From: an uncultured Clostridia bacterium | GTDB taxonomy: Bacteria > Bacillota > Clostridia > Christensenellales > Borkfalkiaceae | Assembly (NCBI GenBank): GCA_930990665.1 | Contig: CAKNQN010000005.1 | Location: 45,858 to 109,857 of the forward strand | Length of the DNA: 64,000 nt | Direction: 5' to 3' | Shown here: positions 41,968 through 51,900 of the stretch, in pieces | How positions within the stretch are numbered: position 1 is the stretch's first letter | Layout: every line of letters begins with the position of its first letter | Program-made: the position numbers and the translations under genes | Notes under the pieces: model-generated | The model's database searches: none | What the model saw: only the letters and a program-made list of their open reading frames with translations | Told to the model about the DNA's origin: nothing

Positions 41968-44412
41968 TCATCTTTTCCTTATATATTCGACATAATCGGT
42001 TATCTTTATCTCTTCACTTTTCAGCGGGCGTTTGGAAAGCACAGTGACAACCACCTTCTGCGAAGGCAGCACATCAAACCAATCTTCATCCACGGTTGCG
42101 TCGTCCGGAACGGCGATGTGCATGGTCCGGACATATTTCTCCGCCGTTATGCAGATTTTCGTGTGATACCTCTCTCCCTCCTTTACGCTTTGCCCGACTT
42201 CTGCCGAATATGCCGACTGAAAAGTCAGTTCCTTAAAAGGAGTTCTAAAGGCGACCGCCGAGCCGGAAAATTCATCTGCGGAATAGGACATCCAAAGCAC
42301 ATCCCCCTCCGCCTTCATTTCTCCGAGCTCATACACGGAATACCCCTGTACCTGCAAGGTCTGCGAGGCGACCGGGCCGTAGACCCCGTCGACCGTCACG
42401 CCGCCGGAGCGGAGGCTCACGCGCAGTTCACGATCGGTATCGTTGATGAGGTACCCGAAATATTTTCCCCTGCCGTCACAAAGTACCCCGCCGCGGAAAG
42501 GCGCATATTCCCGCTTCAAAGTATAATAGGCCGCTTTCGGTTTCAGATAGTAATCGATCACGGACCAGGTACCGGTGGGCCAGATATCGTCAAACATCCA
42601 ATTCATGAACCCGCCGCACACCGCACGTTTCCTGCGCGTATTCAGGATCTCCGTCTTCAAGGCTTCCGCCTGCACGGCCATCGATTTGACTGCGAACTCG
42701 TCGATCCCTTCCGACGGCCCGAACAGCATATCGGCCATCTTCAGTTGCCTCTGCACAAAGCTCATCTGTGCGCCGTAAGGATTGTCGCAAAATCTGTCTT
42801 CGTAGATCGCGCCCAACGGCCAGAGTTCATCTTTCGGGACAAATTTACGATAGGATTCCGGCACGCAAGATCCCATGACAGCGCATTCGCTGGCAAAGGA
42901 TACTTCGCGGTCAAAAGATCTCCGCAAAAACTCGTCGTAAGAAACAAGCTCGGGCACTTCCAAAGCCGTACCGTGCGTTTCACCGCTCTCCGGGTCGTTC
43001 CCCACATCCGTAAGGCTGTAAGGGCTCTGGCGCACATAGGGGCGCGTCCCGTCGTAATGTTCCACGATCCCGCGGATGGTGATGTCCACCAGATCGTCGC
43101 CGTACTGCTTCAGGAGCCCGCAGGAACCTGTCTTTTCATTCCCGCCGCACCAATATACGATACTGGGATGATTCCGCAGCCGCTTGACCTGCTGGATGCA
43201 TTCCTCCTTCACATTCGCGACAAAATCTTCGTCCGTTTCGGGAATATCTGCGCAGGCAAACATAAAATCCTGCCATACCATGATACCCTTTTCATCGCAA
43301 AGCCTATAAAAGATCTCTTTTTCGTAAATGCCGCCGCCCCAGACGCGCAGCATATTGACGCCGGCATCCGCCGCCATCGAAATAAGTTTTTCATAACGTT
43401 CCGGCCGCACGGTACCCGTAAAACACTCACAGGGCACCCAGTTGCTGCCCTTGACAAATACGTCGGCCCCGTTGACCTTCAGGCGAAAACTCATACGGTT
43501 GGACGAAACGGGCTTTTGCACCAGCTCCACTTCGCGGAATCCGAGTTTTCCCGTAAAAGAATCCACGACCGCGCCCTTTCGCAAAAGCTCCACTTTGTAT
43601 GCGTACAGGGCGGGATTTCCGTACCCCAGCGGCATCCAAAGAGCGGGCGAATCTATGCGCAGATTGCCAAAATTCTTTGCACCCGTTACCGGAAATTCCA
43701 GCCTTATGCCCTTTTGCAGGCCCGCTCCGGGCGCCGCTTCCACCGTGTACGCGAGGGTATCCGTTTCCGCAAATTCCTGGTATTCGTCCTTCCGGACATT
43801 GTAATTCAGCTCGGTGAAGATGGTGAGGTTCCCCGCGCAGTCCGCACGGTAACGCACTTCCCGGATCCTTTGTTCGGGACGGTAGCTGAGCGACACATCC
43901 TCCCAGATTCCGTAACCCGGAAGATCGGGAGCCCAATCCCAGCCGAAATGACATTGCGCCTTACGCAGAAAAATACGTTCCTTATTGAAACAAGCAAAAT
44001 ATTTTTCCGCATCGATCTCTTGCATACGCTTCAGGGTGGAACACATGCGCACACAGAGCAGATTCTTCTTTTTCAGAAGATCCGTGACATCGTATTCGTA
44101 GCGGAGGAACATATTCTCCGTTTTGCCCAACAGGGCGCCGTTGAACCGGAACTCGGCGAAGGTGTCGATCCCGCCGAAACACAGATAACAGCGTTCGCCG
44201 GGCTCCGCATTCCTCGCTGCAAATTCCAGCGAATATTCATAATCCCGTTCCAGCACATACCGCTCATCCTTATAATTCATTCCATAATAAGGATCGGGGA
44301 TCTTCCCGGCAGCATACCAGTCTGCCGTTATGTCGCCCGGGACCTGCGCGGAGACGGTTTCTCCCGTTTCCAGACAGCGCAGATCCCATTTACCGTTCAA
44401 GAGATAGTCCAT
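41968..44412 (-). CDS. Beta-mannosidase, GH2
   Basis: The 814-residue protein without signal peptide opens MDYLLNGKWDLRCLETGE, followed by VPGDITADW. The FLRKAQCHFGWDWAPDLP stretch is typical of GH2 beta-mannosidases. YWCGGNEKTGSCG carries the acid/base Glu, and SFASECAVMGS is the probable nucleophile region. It should release mannose from imported manno-oligosaccharides in the cytosol. It is followed after 1 nt by the HAD gene. Confidence 0.9.
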   Translation of the reverse strand: MDYLLNGKWDLRCLETGETVSAQVPGDITADWYAAGKIPDPYYGMNYKDERYVLERDYEYSLEFAARNAEPGERCYLCFGGIDTFAEFRFNGALLGKTENMFLRYEYDVTDLLKKKNLLCVRMCSTLKRMQEIDAEKYFACFNKERIFLRKAQCHFGWDWAPDLPGYGIWEDVSLSYRPEQRIREVRYRADCAGNLTIFTELNYNVRKDEYQEFAETDTLAYTVEAAPGAGLQKGIRLEFPVTGAKNFGNLRIDSPALWMPLGYGNPALYAYKVELLRKGAVVDSFTGKLGFREVELVQKPVSSNRMSFRLKVNGADVFVKGSNWVPCECFTGTVRPERYEKLISMAADAGVNMLRVWGGGIYEKEIFYRLCDEKGIMVWQDFMFACADIPETDEDFVANVKEECIQQVKRLRNHPSIVYWCGGNEKTGSCGLLKQYGDDLVDITIRGIVEHYDGTRPYVRQSPYSLTDVGNDPESGETHGTALEVPELVSYDEFLRRSFDREVSFASECAVMGSCVPESYRKFVPKDELWPLGAIYEDRFCDNPYGAQMSFVQRQLKMADMLFGPSEGIDEFAVKSMAVQAEALKTEILNTRRKRAVCGGFMNWMFDDIWPTGTWSVIDYYLKPKAAYYTLKREYAPFRGGVLCDGRGKYFGYLINDTDRELRVSLRSGGVTVDGVYGPVASQTLQVQGYSVYELGEMKAEGDVLWMSYSADEFSGSAVAFRTPFKELTFQSAYSAEVGQSVKEGERYHTKICITAEKYVRTMHIAVPDDATVDEDWFDVLPSQKVVVTVLSKRPLKSEEIKITDYVEYIRKR

Positions 44413-44421
44413 AGTTGCCGC

Positions 44422-45474
44422 TCACCGCTTTTTATTTTTCATGATCACCGCGGCCAAAGCGGCCACACCGAGTCCTGCCAGAGAAGAGATCCCCGCAATG
44501 CTGCCGGAACATCCGCCACCCGATGTCGACGGCGTGACAGGCGCCGCGCCTTCGTTGCTTTCGCCGAAAGCCACCTGGAAGCTCTTGAAGTGTACTTTAT
44601 AATCCCACAAGCTCAGATCGGTCAGATTGAAACCGTCGTATGCATAGAGGGCAATGTATCCGTCCGCATCTCTCTTGTCCAGTTCGATGACCTCGCCCAG
44701 ATCTTCCCCTTCGAAGGGCATTTCGTCCACGACGGTGAGGCAAAGTTCGCCATCAAACCATACGTCTATCTGGACGGCGTCTTTTTCATCGCCCTTTGCC
44801 GTATAGAGATTTTTCACCTCGATATCCACGGAGTGTTCGACCGTATCAAAGCACTGTTCCAACGTCACAGGCTTATAAAAAGCGGGAATCTTGCTTTCAT
44901 ACTTGACGCCGGAATCGTTGATATAGGTCGCGTCCGTCGGTTCTACCGAACTCCAACGGGTATAATCGTGGCTTCCGCCCGCTTGATAGCGGCGCAGGGT
45001 AAGACCGACCTGTTTTGCCCTGTCCGGCTCATTCCCCTGCACTTCCGTGTCGAAAGCCAGCATGTACGGATACCCGCCGGGGGCCTCCCAGGGAATGGAC
45101 AGCGCAGCGTTCGGGCTCACGATGTTTGCCGGGCTGTTGGAGAACAGAACGCCGAAAAACACCTGATAATTGTCTTGGTCCGACTTAAAAGGATCGACCC
45201 CTTGGGCATATTCGACCTGGTATGTAAAGCTGATTTTCCCCTGGCCCATTTTGTTGGCCACATACGCCGTGCCGATCGTATTGATCGGGGTCATGGTAAT
45301 CCCGGAGTCATCAAAAGTGATCTCACCGTTGCCCGTAGACTGCATCCAGTCACTTTTCGAGGCAAACAGATTGATCATGGGCTCTTCCTCCGTCGAGGCA
45401 GATACCGGTGCGACACAGCCCAGGCTCAAAGCCACAAAGGCTACAAACGCGAAAAGAATCGTTAACTTTTTCAT
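44422..45474 (-). CDS. Secreted LamG-like protein with C-terminal sorting-type anchor
   Basis: The 350-residue protein has a signal peptide (MKKLTILFAFVAFVALSLGCVAP), a single beta-rich domain resembling concanavalin/LamG folds (DNYQVFFGVLF, DAVQIDVWFDGELCLTV) and a linker. It ends in a three-part C-terminus: GGGCSGS, a hydrophobic helix (ISSLAGLGVAALAAVIM) and KNKKR. That end resembles the Cys-containing CTERM sorting signals (Synerg-CTERM, MYXO-CTERM). It probably binds or presents the glycan at the surface. It lies between the transporter solute-binding gene and the beta-mannosidase gene. Confidence 0.78.
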   Translation of the reverse strand: MKKLTILFAFVAFVALSLGCVAPVSASTEEEPMINLFASKSDWMQSTGNGEITFDDSGITMTPINTIGTAYVANKMGQGKISFTYQVEYAQGVDPFKSDQDNYQVFFGVLFSNSPANIVSPNAALSIPWEAPGGYPYMLAFDTEVQGNEPDRAKQVGLTLRRYQAGGSHDYTRWSSVEPTDATYINDSGVKYESKIPAFYKPVTLEQCFDTVEHSVDIEVKNLYTAKGDEKDAVQIDVWFDGELCLTVVDEMPFEGEDLGEVIELDKRDADGYIALYAYDGFNLTDLSLWDYKVHFKSFQVAFGESNEGAAPVTPSTSGGGCSGSIAGISSLAGLGVAALAAVIMKNKKR

Positions 45475-45495
45475 CTTGTCTTCTCCTTACTCAAC

Positions 45496-47094
45496 TCATT
45501 GATAGGACGCAACGATCGAATTGTACTCGTCGGTCAGGAACTGGATATAATTTTTGTACTTTGTTTCAATATCTTCACGCAGCTGTGCATGCATGCTCGC
45601 CAAAGTCTGCCCGGAAGGAAGCGGAGCATCCGACCATGCGTAGGCGCGCATGGAGACGTACTGGCGTCCCAGGTTACTTTCCTCTGTTTTGAGCGCGCGG
45701 TCGGTAGCGGGAACGGTCGGGATGTTCATTCCCTCATCGACGTACCCGCCTTCCGGATAGGTCTTGAAAGAACGGACTTCTTCCACCCACTTGATCTCCT
45801 GTTCCGTATAGCCGGCATAGACGCGGTCGGAAATATTCACATCTGTCAGGAAACAATACAGTCCCGAATAGGGCGCCTCCGACTCGTACTCTTCCCTCTT
45901 CTCTTCGGGATAAACGTAAGCCTCTTTTCCGTCGACTTCCGCTTCCTCCCAGTGTACGCCTTTGATGCCGTACTTCGCCAACTCATAATTTTCTTTATCT
46001 TTGTGCAGCCAGTTGATGAATTTCAGAAGCAGTTCGGTATTCTGTCCCTTGTTCGGCACCATGAGTCCCAGAAAGGCGGAGGGCTGGCGGAGATTACCGT
46101 TGGTTTCCGTCGTGCTGCCTTCTCTGATCAGCGGCGCCACCATGATGCAGTCTTCGCCCCTGGCGATTTTCAGCTTTTGTGCCATCTGGATCTGTGAAGT
46201 CACTTCCGGCCAGCACAGATACACCGCGCATTTCCCCGCCGTAAAATATTTAAGGGCATCGGATGTATCCAGCGGGTTCTCCATCCAAAGCTTTTCTTCC
46301 TGGAGCATGCGCACATATTCGAGCACTTCGAGGTAATTTTCCGTCGCGTAGGCGGGATAGATCTTATCCCCCACTTTTTCCATGCGGGTATAACCCGTCG
46401 TGCCGAACGCGGGCGCGATGATATAATCCAGATCGTACGGCGCACCCGCCAGCGGACGGGTCACGTCGGGATTGTTTTCTTTCAGCTCGATGAGAAGCTG
46501 TGTAAAATCGTCGACGGTCAGAGATTTATAGCCGGGTTGGGAAATATCATACTCGTCCGGGTCGAAAGAGGTATTCTCCATGTAATCGCAGTTGATCAGC
46601 ATGCCGTAGATGGAATTGTGTTCCAACGAAGACAGCGCATACATTTTCCCGTCATACATCCCCTTGTGATACGCAAGTTTACCCGGATCCGTCTCCTCAT
46701 TGAACCGCGCGAGAAAATCGGGCGCATATTCCTGTGCCAACGCGGTAAGATCTTTGAGCTCCTTTTCCTGCGTGATCATCTGCGTGATCATGGAATCGGA
46801 AGAATAGTGGTGGATCAGCCCGTCGATGCGGTCGGACGACGTCGAGATCGCGCCGACGACCTTATTGCCGATCGTATCCGTCGAAGCGGGTTCCACGATC
46901 AGATCAATGCTTTCACCCGTGTCCTTTTCGAATTTTTCTTCCAGCGCCGCCTTCACCATGTCATCGTCTTTTCCGGTGACGCCGTTATATTCGATGTACA
47001 GCACAACCGAATCCGATGCAAAGTTTGTGCGGTTACATGCCGCCAATCCGAACAACACCAGGGATGCAAGCAACAAACACAATATTTTCTTCAT
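45496..47094 (-). CDS. ABC transporter sugar-binding lipoprotein (LplA/YtcQ-type)
   Basis: The 532-residue protein has lipobox LFGLAAC. The long family 1 solute-binding layout (MYDGKMYALSSLEHNSIYGMLINCDYMEN, then LGLMVPNKGQNTELLLKFINWL) is typical of LplA-like proteins, which bind oligosaccharides. The two permeases are directly upstream. No ATPase gene is in the operon; such systems usually share an MsmX-type ATPase encoded elsewhere. Confidence 0.9.
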   Translation of the reverse strand: MKKILCLLLASLVLFGLAACNRTNFASDSVVLYIEYNGVTGKDDDMVKAALEEKFEKDTGESIDLIVEPASTDTIGNKVVGAISTSSDRIDGLIHHYSSDSMITQMITQEKELKDLTALAQEYAPDFLARFNEETDPGKLAYHKGMYDGKMYALSSLEHNSIYGMLINCDYMENTSFDPDEYDISQPGYKSLTVDDFTQLLIELKENNPDVTRPLAGAPYDLDYIIAPAFGTTGYTRMEKVGDKIYPAYATENYLEVLEYVRMLQEEKLWMENPLDTSDALKYFTAGKCAVYLCWPEVTSQIQMAQKLKIARGEDCIMVAPLIREGSTTETNGNLRQPSAFLGLMVPNKGQNTELLLKFINWLHKDKENYELAKYGIKGVHWEEAEVDGKEAYVYPEEKREEYESEAPYSGLYCFLTDVNISDRVYAGYTEQEIKWVEEVRSFKTYPEGGYVDEGMNIPTVPATDRALKTEESNLGRQYVSMRAYAWSDAPLPSGQTLASMHAQLREDIETKYKNYIQFLTDEYNSIVASYQ

Positions 47095-47103
47095 GTTTTC
47101 TCC

Positions 47104-47973
47104 TTACTCTTTGACAGATCCCAGCATGATGCCGGAAATAAAATATTTCTGCATAAAGGGATATGCGATGATGATCGGCAGCGTGGAAATCACCACCGTG
47201 GCCATCTTCTCGTTTTCCGCGAATCCGGATCCTACGCTTCCGCCGGAGGGGTTGACATTTTCCTGCAGCATCTGCTGGAGGACCGCCGTCAGAGGAAGCA
47301 TGTCGCTGTGCCGCGAATCAAAGTACAAAATGGGCGCCGACCAGTTGTTCCAGAAAGCCACCGCCGTAAACAGAACGACGGACGCTATGATGGATTTGGA
47401 GGTGGGGACATAGATGCGGAGAAAAACGGTCAGGTTATTTCCTCCGTCCATTTTGCACGCTTCCTCCAACGCTTCCGAAACGGTCGTAAAATAATTTTTG
47501 ATCAGAATGCAATTCCAGGGTGCCAGCATCGCGGGGAGCAGGATCGCCAGATAGCTGTTTTTCAGGCCCATGTTGACGATCAGCATATAGGTGGGGATCA
47601 GTCCGCCCGAAAACAACATGGAAAAGATAATGACCTTCATGATCACCTTCCCGCCCACCAGCTTTTTCTTGCTGAGCGGATAGGCGGCAAGCGTCGTCGT
47701 TCCCACGTGCAGGATCACACCGGAGACAGTCAGGAAAACGGAATTGAAAAATGCCCGCACGACCGTCAGATCTCCCTGAAACAGCTTTATATAGGCGGAA
47801 AGGGTGATATCCCTCGGCAAAATCGAATAGCCATGCGCCAGGAACTCTCCTTCATCGGTCAGCGAAGCGGATACGATCATGACATACGGGAGCAAAAAAC
47901 CGATCCCCAGAATGGTCAGAATGATAAGATTACAGATATTGAAGACTTTTCGCGATCTCGTTTCTATTGCCAT
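47104..47973 (-). CDS. ABC sugar permease, LplC/YtcP-type
   Basis: The 289-residue protein has six membrane helices. The EAA loop is EALEEACKMDGGNNLTVFLRIYVP. The C-terminus YFISGIMLGSVKE is typical of LplC. It forms the importer with the 47978-48922 product. Confidence 0.92.
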   Translation of the reverse strand: MAIETRSRKVFNICNLIILTILGIGFLLPYVMIVSASLTDEGEFLAHGYSILPRDITLSAYIKLFQGDLTVVRAFFNSVFLTVSGVILHVGTTTLAAYPLSKKKLVGGKVIMKVIIFSMLFSGGLIPTYMLIVNMGLKNSYLAILLPAMLAPWNCILIKNYFTTVSEALEEACKMDGGNNLTVFLRIYVPTSKSIIASVVLFTAVAFWNNWSAPILYFDSRHSDMLPLTAVLQQMLQENVNPSGGSVGSGFAENEKMATVVISTLPIIIAYPFMQKYFISGIMLGSVKE

Positions 47974-47977
47974 AGCA

Positions 47978-48922
47978 TCACCACAAACTTTCGTAACCGA
48001 GTTTCTTTGCCGTCATGTTGGAGAGGGCGATCAGGACAAAAGATACGACACCCTGCACCAGTCCCATGGCCGTCGAAATGGGGAACTGATCATAGCGCCC
48101 CGTACTGGCATACTGATAGATCTTCGTGGAGATCACCGCGGTCGTCTCCGACAGAATGTCGTTTTCTCCGACCAGTGCATAGATTTGCTCGAAATCGTCC
48201 TGGAAGATCTTTCCGACCGTGAGGATAAGCGTGATGGAAATGATCGGCGAGATCGCCGGCAAGGTGATGCACCAAGCCTGGCGCAGCCGGCTCGCCCCGT
48301 CGATCTTTGCCGCCTCGTACAGCTGCGTGTCGATCGCGGAAAATCCCGCTATGTAGACGATCGTGCCCCAGCCGATGTTTTTCCACATGTTGGTGAGAAG
48401 CAGAATCACATACCATTTGCTCGGATCCGAATACCACGATACCGGTTTTCCGCCGAACGCCAAAATGAGCTGATTGAGTATGCCGTTATCGCTGTCCAGT
48501 AATATGATCATCATACCCGAGATGATGATCCAGGATATGAAGTTGGGCAGATAAGACACCGACTGAAACACTCTTTTGAACAATCTTACTTCCACCTCGT
48601 TGATGAGAAGCGCCAATACGATCGTCAAAGGGAACATGATGAAGATTTTCATCGAAGAAATGACCAGCGTGTTGCGCACCATCTTCCAGAGCAGCGGATC
48701 CTCGAACATCAGCGAGAACCACAGGCCGCCCACATATTCGGACTGAAAAAGCGGGACGGACGGACTGTAATTTACGAACGCCATGTAGAACCCGTACATC
48801 GGCACGAAGGTGAAAATGATCATGGACAGAAGGCCCGGTACCAGCATCAGATACAATCCGAAGTTATTTTTGACATAAACTTTTTTGTTGTGTTTTTTCT
48901 TTTTCTCCATCAAAGTATCCAT
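47978..48922 (-). CDS. ABC sugar permease, LplB-type
   Basis: The 314-residue protein has a basic cytosolic N-terminus (MDTLMEKKKKHNKK) and six membrane helices. The EAA loop is LYEAAKIDGASRLRQAWCITLP. GGAGG lies about 10 nt before ATG 48922. It is separated from lplC by 4 nt. Confidence 0.92.
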   Translation of the reverse strand: MDTLMEKKKKHNKKVYVKNNFGLYLMLVPGLLSMIIFTFVPMYGFYMAFVNYSPSVPLFQSEYVGGLWFSLMFEDPLLWKMVRNTLVISSMKIFIMFPLTIVLALLINEVEVRLFKRVFQSVSYLPNFISWIIISGMMIILLDSDNGILNQLILAFGGKPVSWYSDPSKWYVILLLTNMWKNIGWGTIVYIAGFSAIDTQLYEAAKIDGASRLRQAWCITLPAISPIISITLILTVGKIFQDDFEQIYALVGENDILSETTAVISTKIYQYASTGRYDQFPISTAMGLVQGVVSFVLIALSNMTAKKLGYESLW

Positions 48923-48955
48923 GTCTGCCGAGCCTCCTGTATATGCAACTGTAAT

Positions 48956-51900
48956 TTATGCAACACTGTCTTCCGTCTCACCGATGGTCACCGCAGTCAC
49001 TTCGAAGGTCCCGTTGATATGATCGGCGATCAGCAATGCGGTGGGAGTGAAGAACAGAGCCTGCTGATCGGCCGGCAAAGCTGCAAGATACTCCGCCGTG
49101 ATCAGGCCGTCCGAAAATAGACACTGGTCCGCCTGCCACTCCACTTTCACGCCGTCGACCCATACTTCCACGCGGATACCGAGGAAGTTCCCCGTTCCGT
49201 CGTATTCGTCGACAACGCGGAAGGAGATCGTCCTCTCCTGCGCAGTCGCTTTATCGGGGAAATAGGAATCCATCGCGATCGTACAAAGGAGCTTATCGCT
49301 CGCTTTGATATCCGTAGTGACCTTTAACTCATTGTCGGAAATACGGATGCGAAGGGCTGTCGGCCAGCTCGTCGCCTGCACGGGGCCGCGCATGACGATG
49401 TCAAAATGCCCCGACAGAGCCAGATTCACCGTGACCGACACCTTTTCGTCGTACACATACTGTCCGTCGTACCGCATCCATTCGGGATCGGTAATCATCT
49501 CCTCTACAACGTTTGTTTCTGCAGAGATCCCGCCCGACACAGCAACGTCGACGCTTTCAAGCAGGATGGTGCCATAATAATAATTGAGCGTGAAATCCTT
49601 GTTCAGACGCGGGATCAGAGAACCTTCGACGAGCTGCTCCGTGATCTTCGTTCCCTTATAAGCGATCTTGACGATGACGCCTTCCGTGATCGTGGTAGCA
49701 CCGATCTTGAAACTCGTGACCGTAGGATAGGCAAATTCCGTTCCGATGGTTGCGGAAAGACCTTCCGTTTCGCCCGAGAAGACGACCTCGGAGATCTCCG
49801 CATTGACCGTGACGGACACGGTTGCCACCGTTTCGCCGTCATAGCGATATACCACTTTGAAACCGGCGACATAGTCGTCGCTTGCCGTGATGGAATTTCC
49901 CGTGAACGGCGCCGTATAATCGGGCTCCGCCTCTCCGTTGATCCAGATGTATTTGGTCAGTTGGGACGTCACGTCCTCTTCGCCGTATTTTACCGTCACC
50001 GCGGGAAGGGTATAGCTTGCGCCATAACCTACCGTCACCTCTTTATCCGCAGGTTCCATCGTAACCGTAATCGGCTGAAGCTCCGTCCCGTCGATATAGA
50101 GTTTTTCGATCTGGAAAGAAGTATGCCAGGAGATCTGCGGGTATGCGGGAGAGAAGATCGCCTCCTGCGCCGTCGCGGAAAGTTCGTTCAGGATCCTTAC
50201 GGGGATTATTCCGCTCGCTATTTCGGCATCCGTCATCCCGTCCATCTCGCAGCTGTTGAAGACGACCTTCTGTCCGTTCAGCCAGATCTCGACCAGGATC
50301 CCCTTGAATTCGCCGCTCTCATAAACATCCGTCGCGCGGTAGGTGATCGTCTGGCGGGAAGGCTCCGTCTCCGGATTGCCCGCAAGATATTTCGCCGAAC
50401 CGTTGCACTGCAGGAAGCTCTTGCCGCTGATCTCATAGCAGACGCGGATCTCGTTCTGCGCCAGGCGGATGCGAAGCGCTTCCGGCCAGGAAGTGTTTCC
50501 GGCCTCACGCAAGATAAAGTCTACCACATAGACATCGTTAAACATCAGCAGGAAGCTTGCGGAAACGGTATCGCCGTAGACTTGCTGAGCGGTGTAGCGC
50601 ACCAGCTCCGCCTGCGTTTCAAAGCCCTCCTGTCCCACAAGGTTGCCCTGGACTCCGCCCGAAACCGTGACGTCAAGCTGCGTAAGCAAGATCGCACCGT
50701 AATAGTATTCCAGCACAAAGTTGCGCTTTAACAGAGGCTTGAAGGTACCGGAAACCATCTCCCCTTCTCCGCGGACGCCCTCATAAACGACCTTGGCGGT
50801 GATCCCATCCGTGAAAGGCGTTCCGCCGATGCTGACGCTCGAAATGGTCGGCGGCGTGAAATCCGCACCGACCGTGGCCGTGAGATTCTCCGTCTCTCCC
50901 GACCACTGGATGTCCGTGATCTCTGCATTGACCGTGACGGAAATGACCTTCACCGTTTTTCCTTCATAGCGGTAAACGATCTTAAAGCCCTTGAGGTAAT
51001 CTTCGTTCAGTGTGATTGCCGTTCCGTCGAAAGGCTGCTCCGTCTCATAATCCGGTTCGGCCTCTCCGTTGATCCAGATGTATTTTTTCAGCGAGGAAGT
51101 TTTATCTTCGTCGCCGTATGCGGCTGTGACCGCAGGGAGAGTATAACTTTCGTTGAAGTTCCCCTCGTCCTCATCGATCCCCGTCACTTTGAGATAATTG
51201 GGCGTAGAGCCGTCGATGGTCGCGGCATACAGCCAGGAATCGGACGCAGTCCCGTTGACATAGACCTGCAACCAGCTTGCCTGCAACACCGCCGGGCGCA
51301 TCAGGACCGCGCGCGCACTCAGTTGCATATCTTCCCCACTCACGTGCGAAGAAGTCAGCTTGATCTTCTGTCCGTTCAGCCAGATCTCGATCCTCGTTCC
51401 GACATATTCGTCTTCTTCGTAAATATCCGTGATCTGCCAGGAGATCTCCACTTCGTTTTCAAAGAATTTTTTCGCCCCTTCGGGGAAGCTGTAACCGCCG
51501 AGATCGTCGGTATGCGCGCCGCCGTAAATCTTGATGCCGTCAGACGCGTTGATCTCGATGTTCAAACCATTGGGCCAGTCAAAGCTGCTGCAATCGGGAG
51601 AACCGGGCACCGCTCCCAGATTCTTACCGCCGCGGACGTTGAACGCAATAAAGTTGATTCCGTCGTTCGCGCCGAAACTGGACGCCATGTTCAGCTTCAC
51701 CAGCATGGAAACTTTTTCCGAATAGATCTTCTGCCCGGGGAAAGCCGCGCTTCCGTCTGTCAGTTTGAGGAAATCATTTTCCACTTTCATCCCGTTATAG
51801 CAGACAAAATCCTGTACGGGAATGTTGTCATAGGCGGGAGCGACATTGACTTCCACCGTCACGACCTGCGTGTTGCCGTTATAATCCGTCACCGTATAAT

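Noticed and set aside
42118..45465. 1115-codon open frame on the plus strand
   Set aside because: It is antisense to the beta-mannosidase and LamG-like genes, which have full family signatures. The translation is rich in Arg/His/Ile with no domain. It is a shadow of GC-biased codon use.
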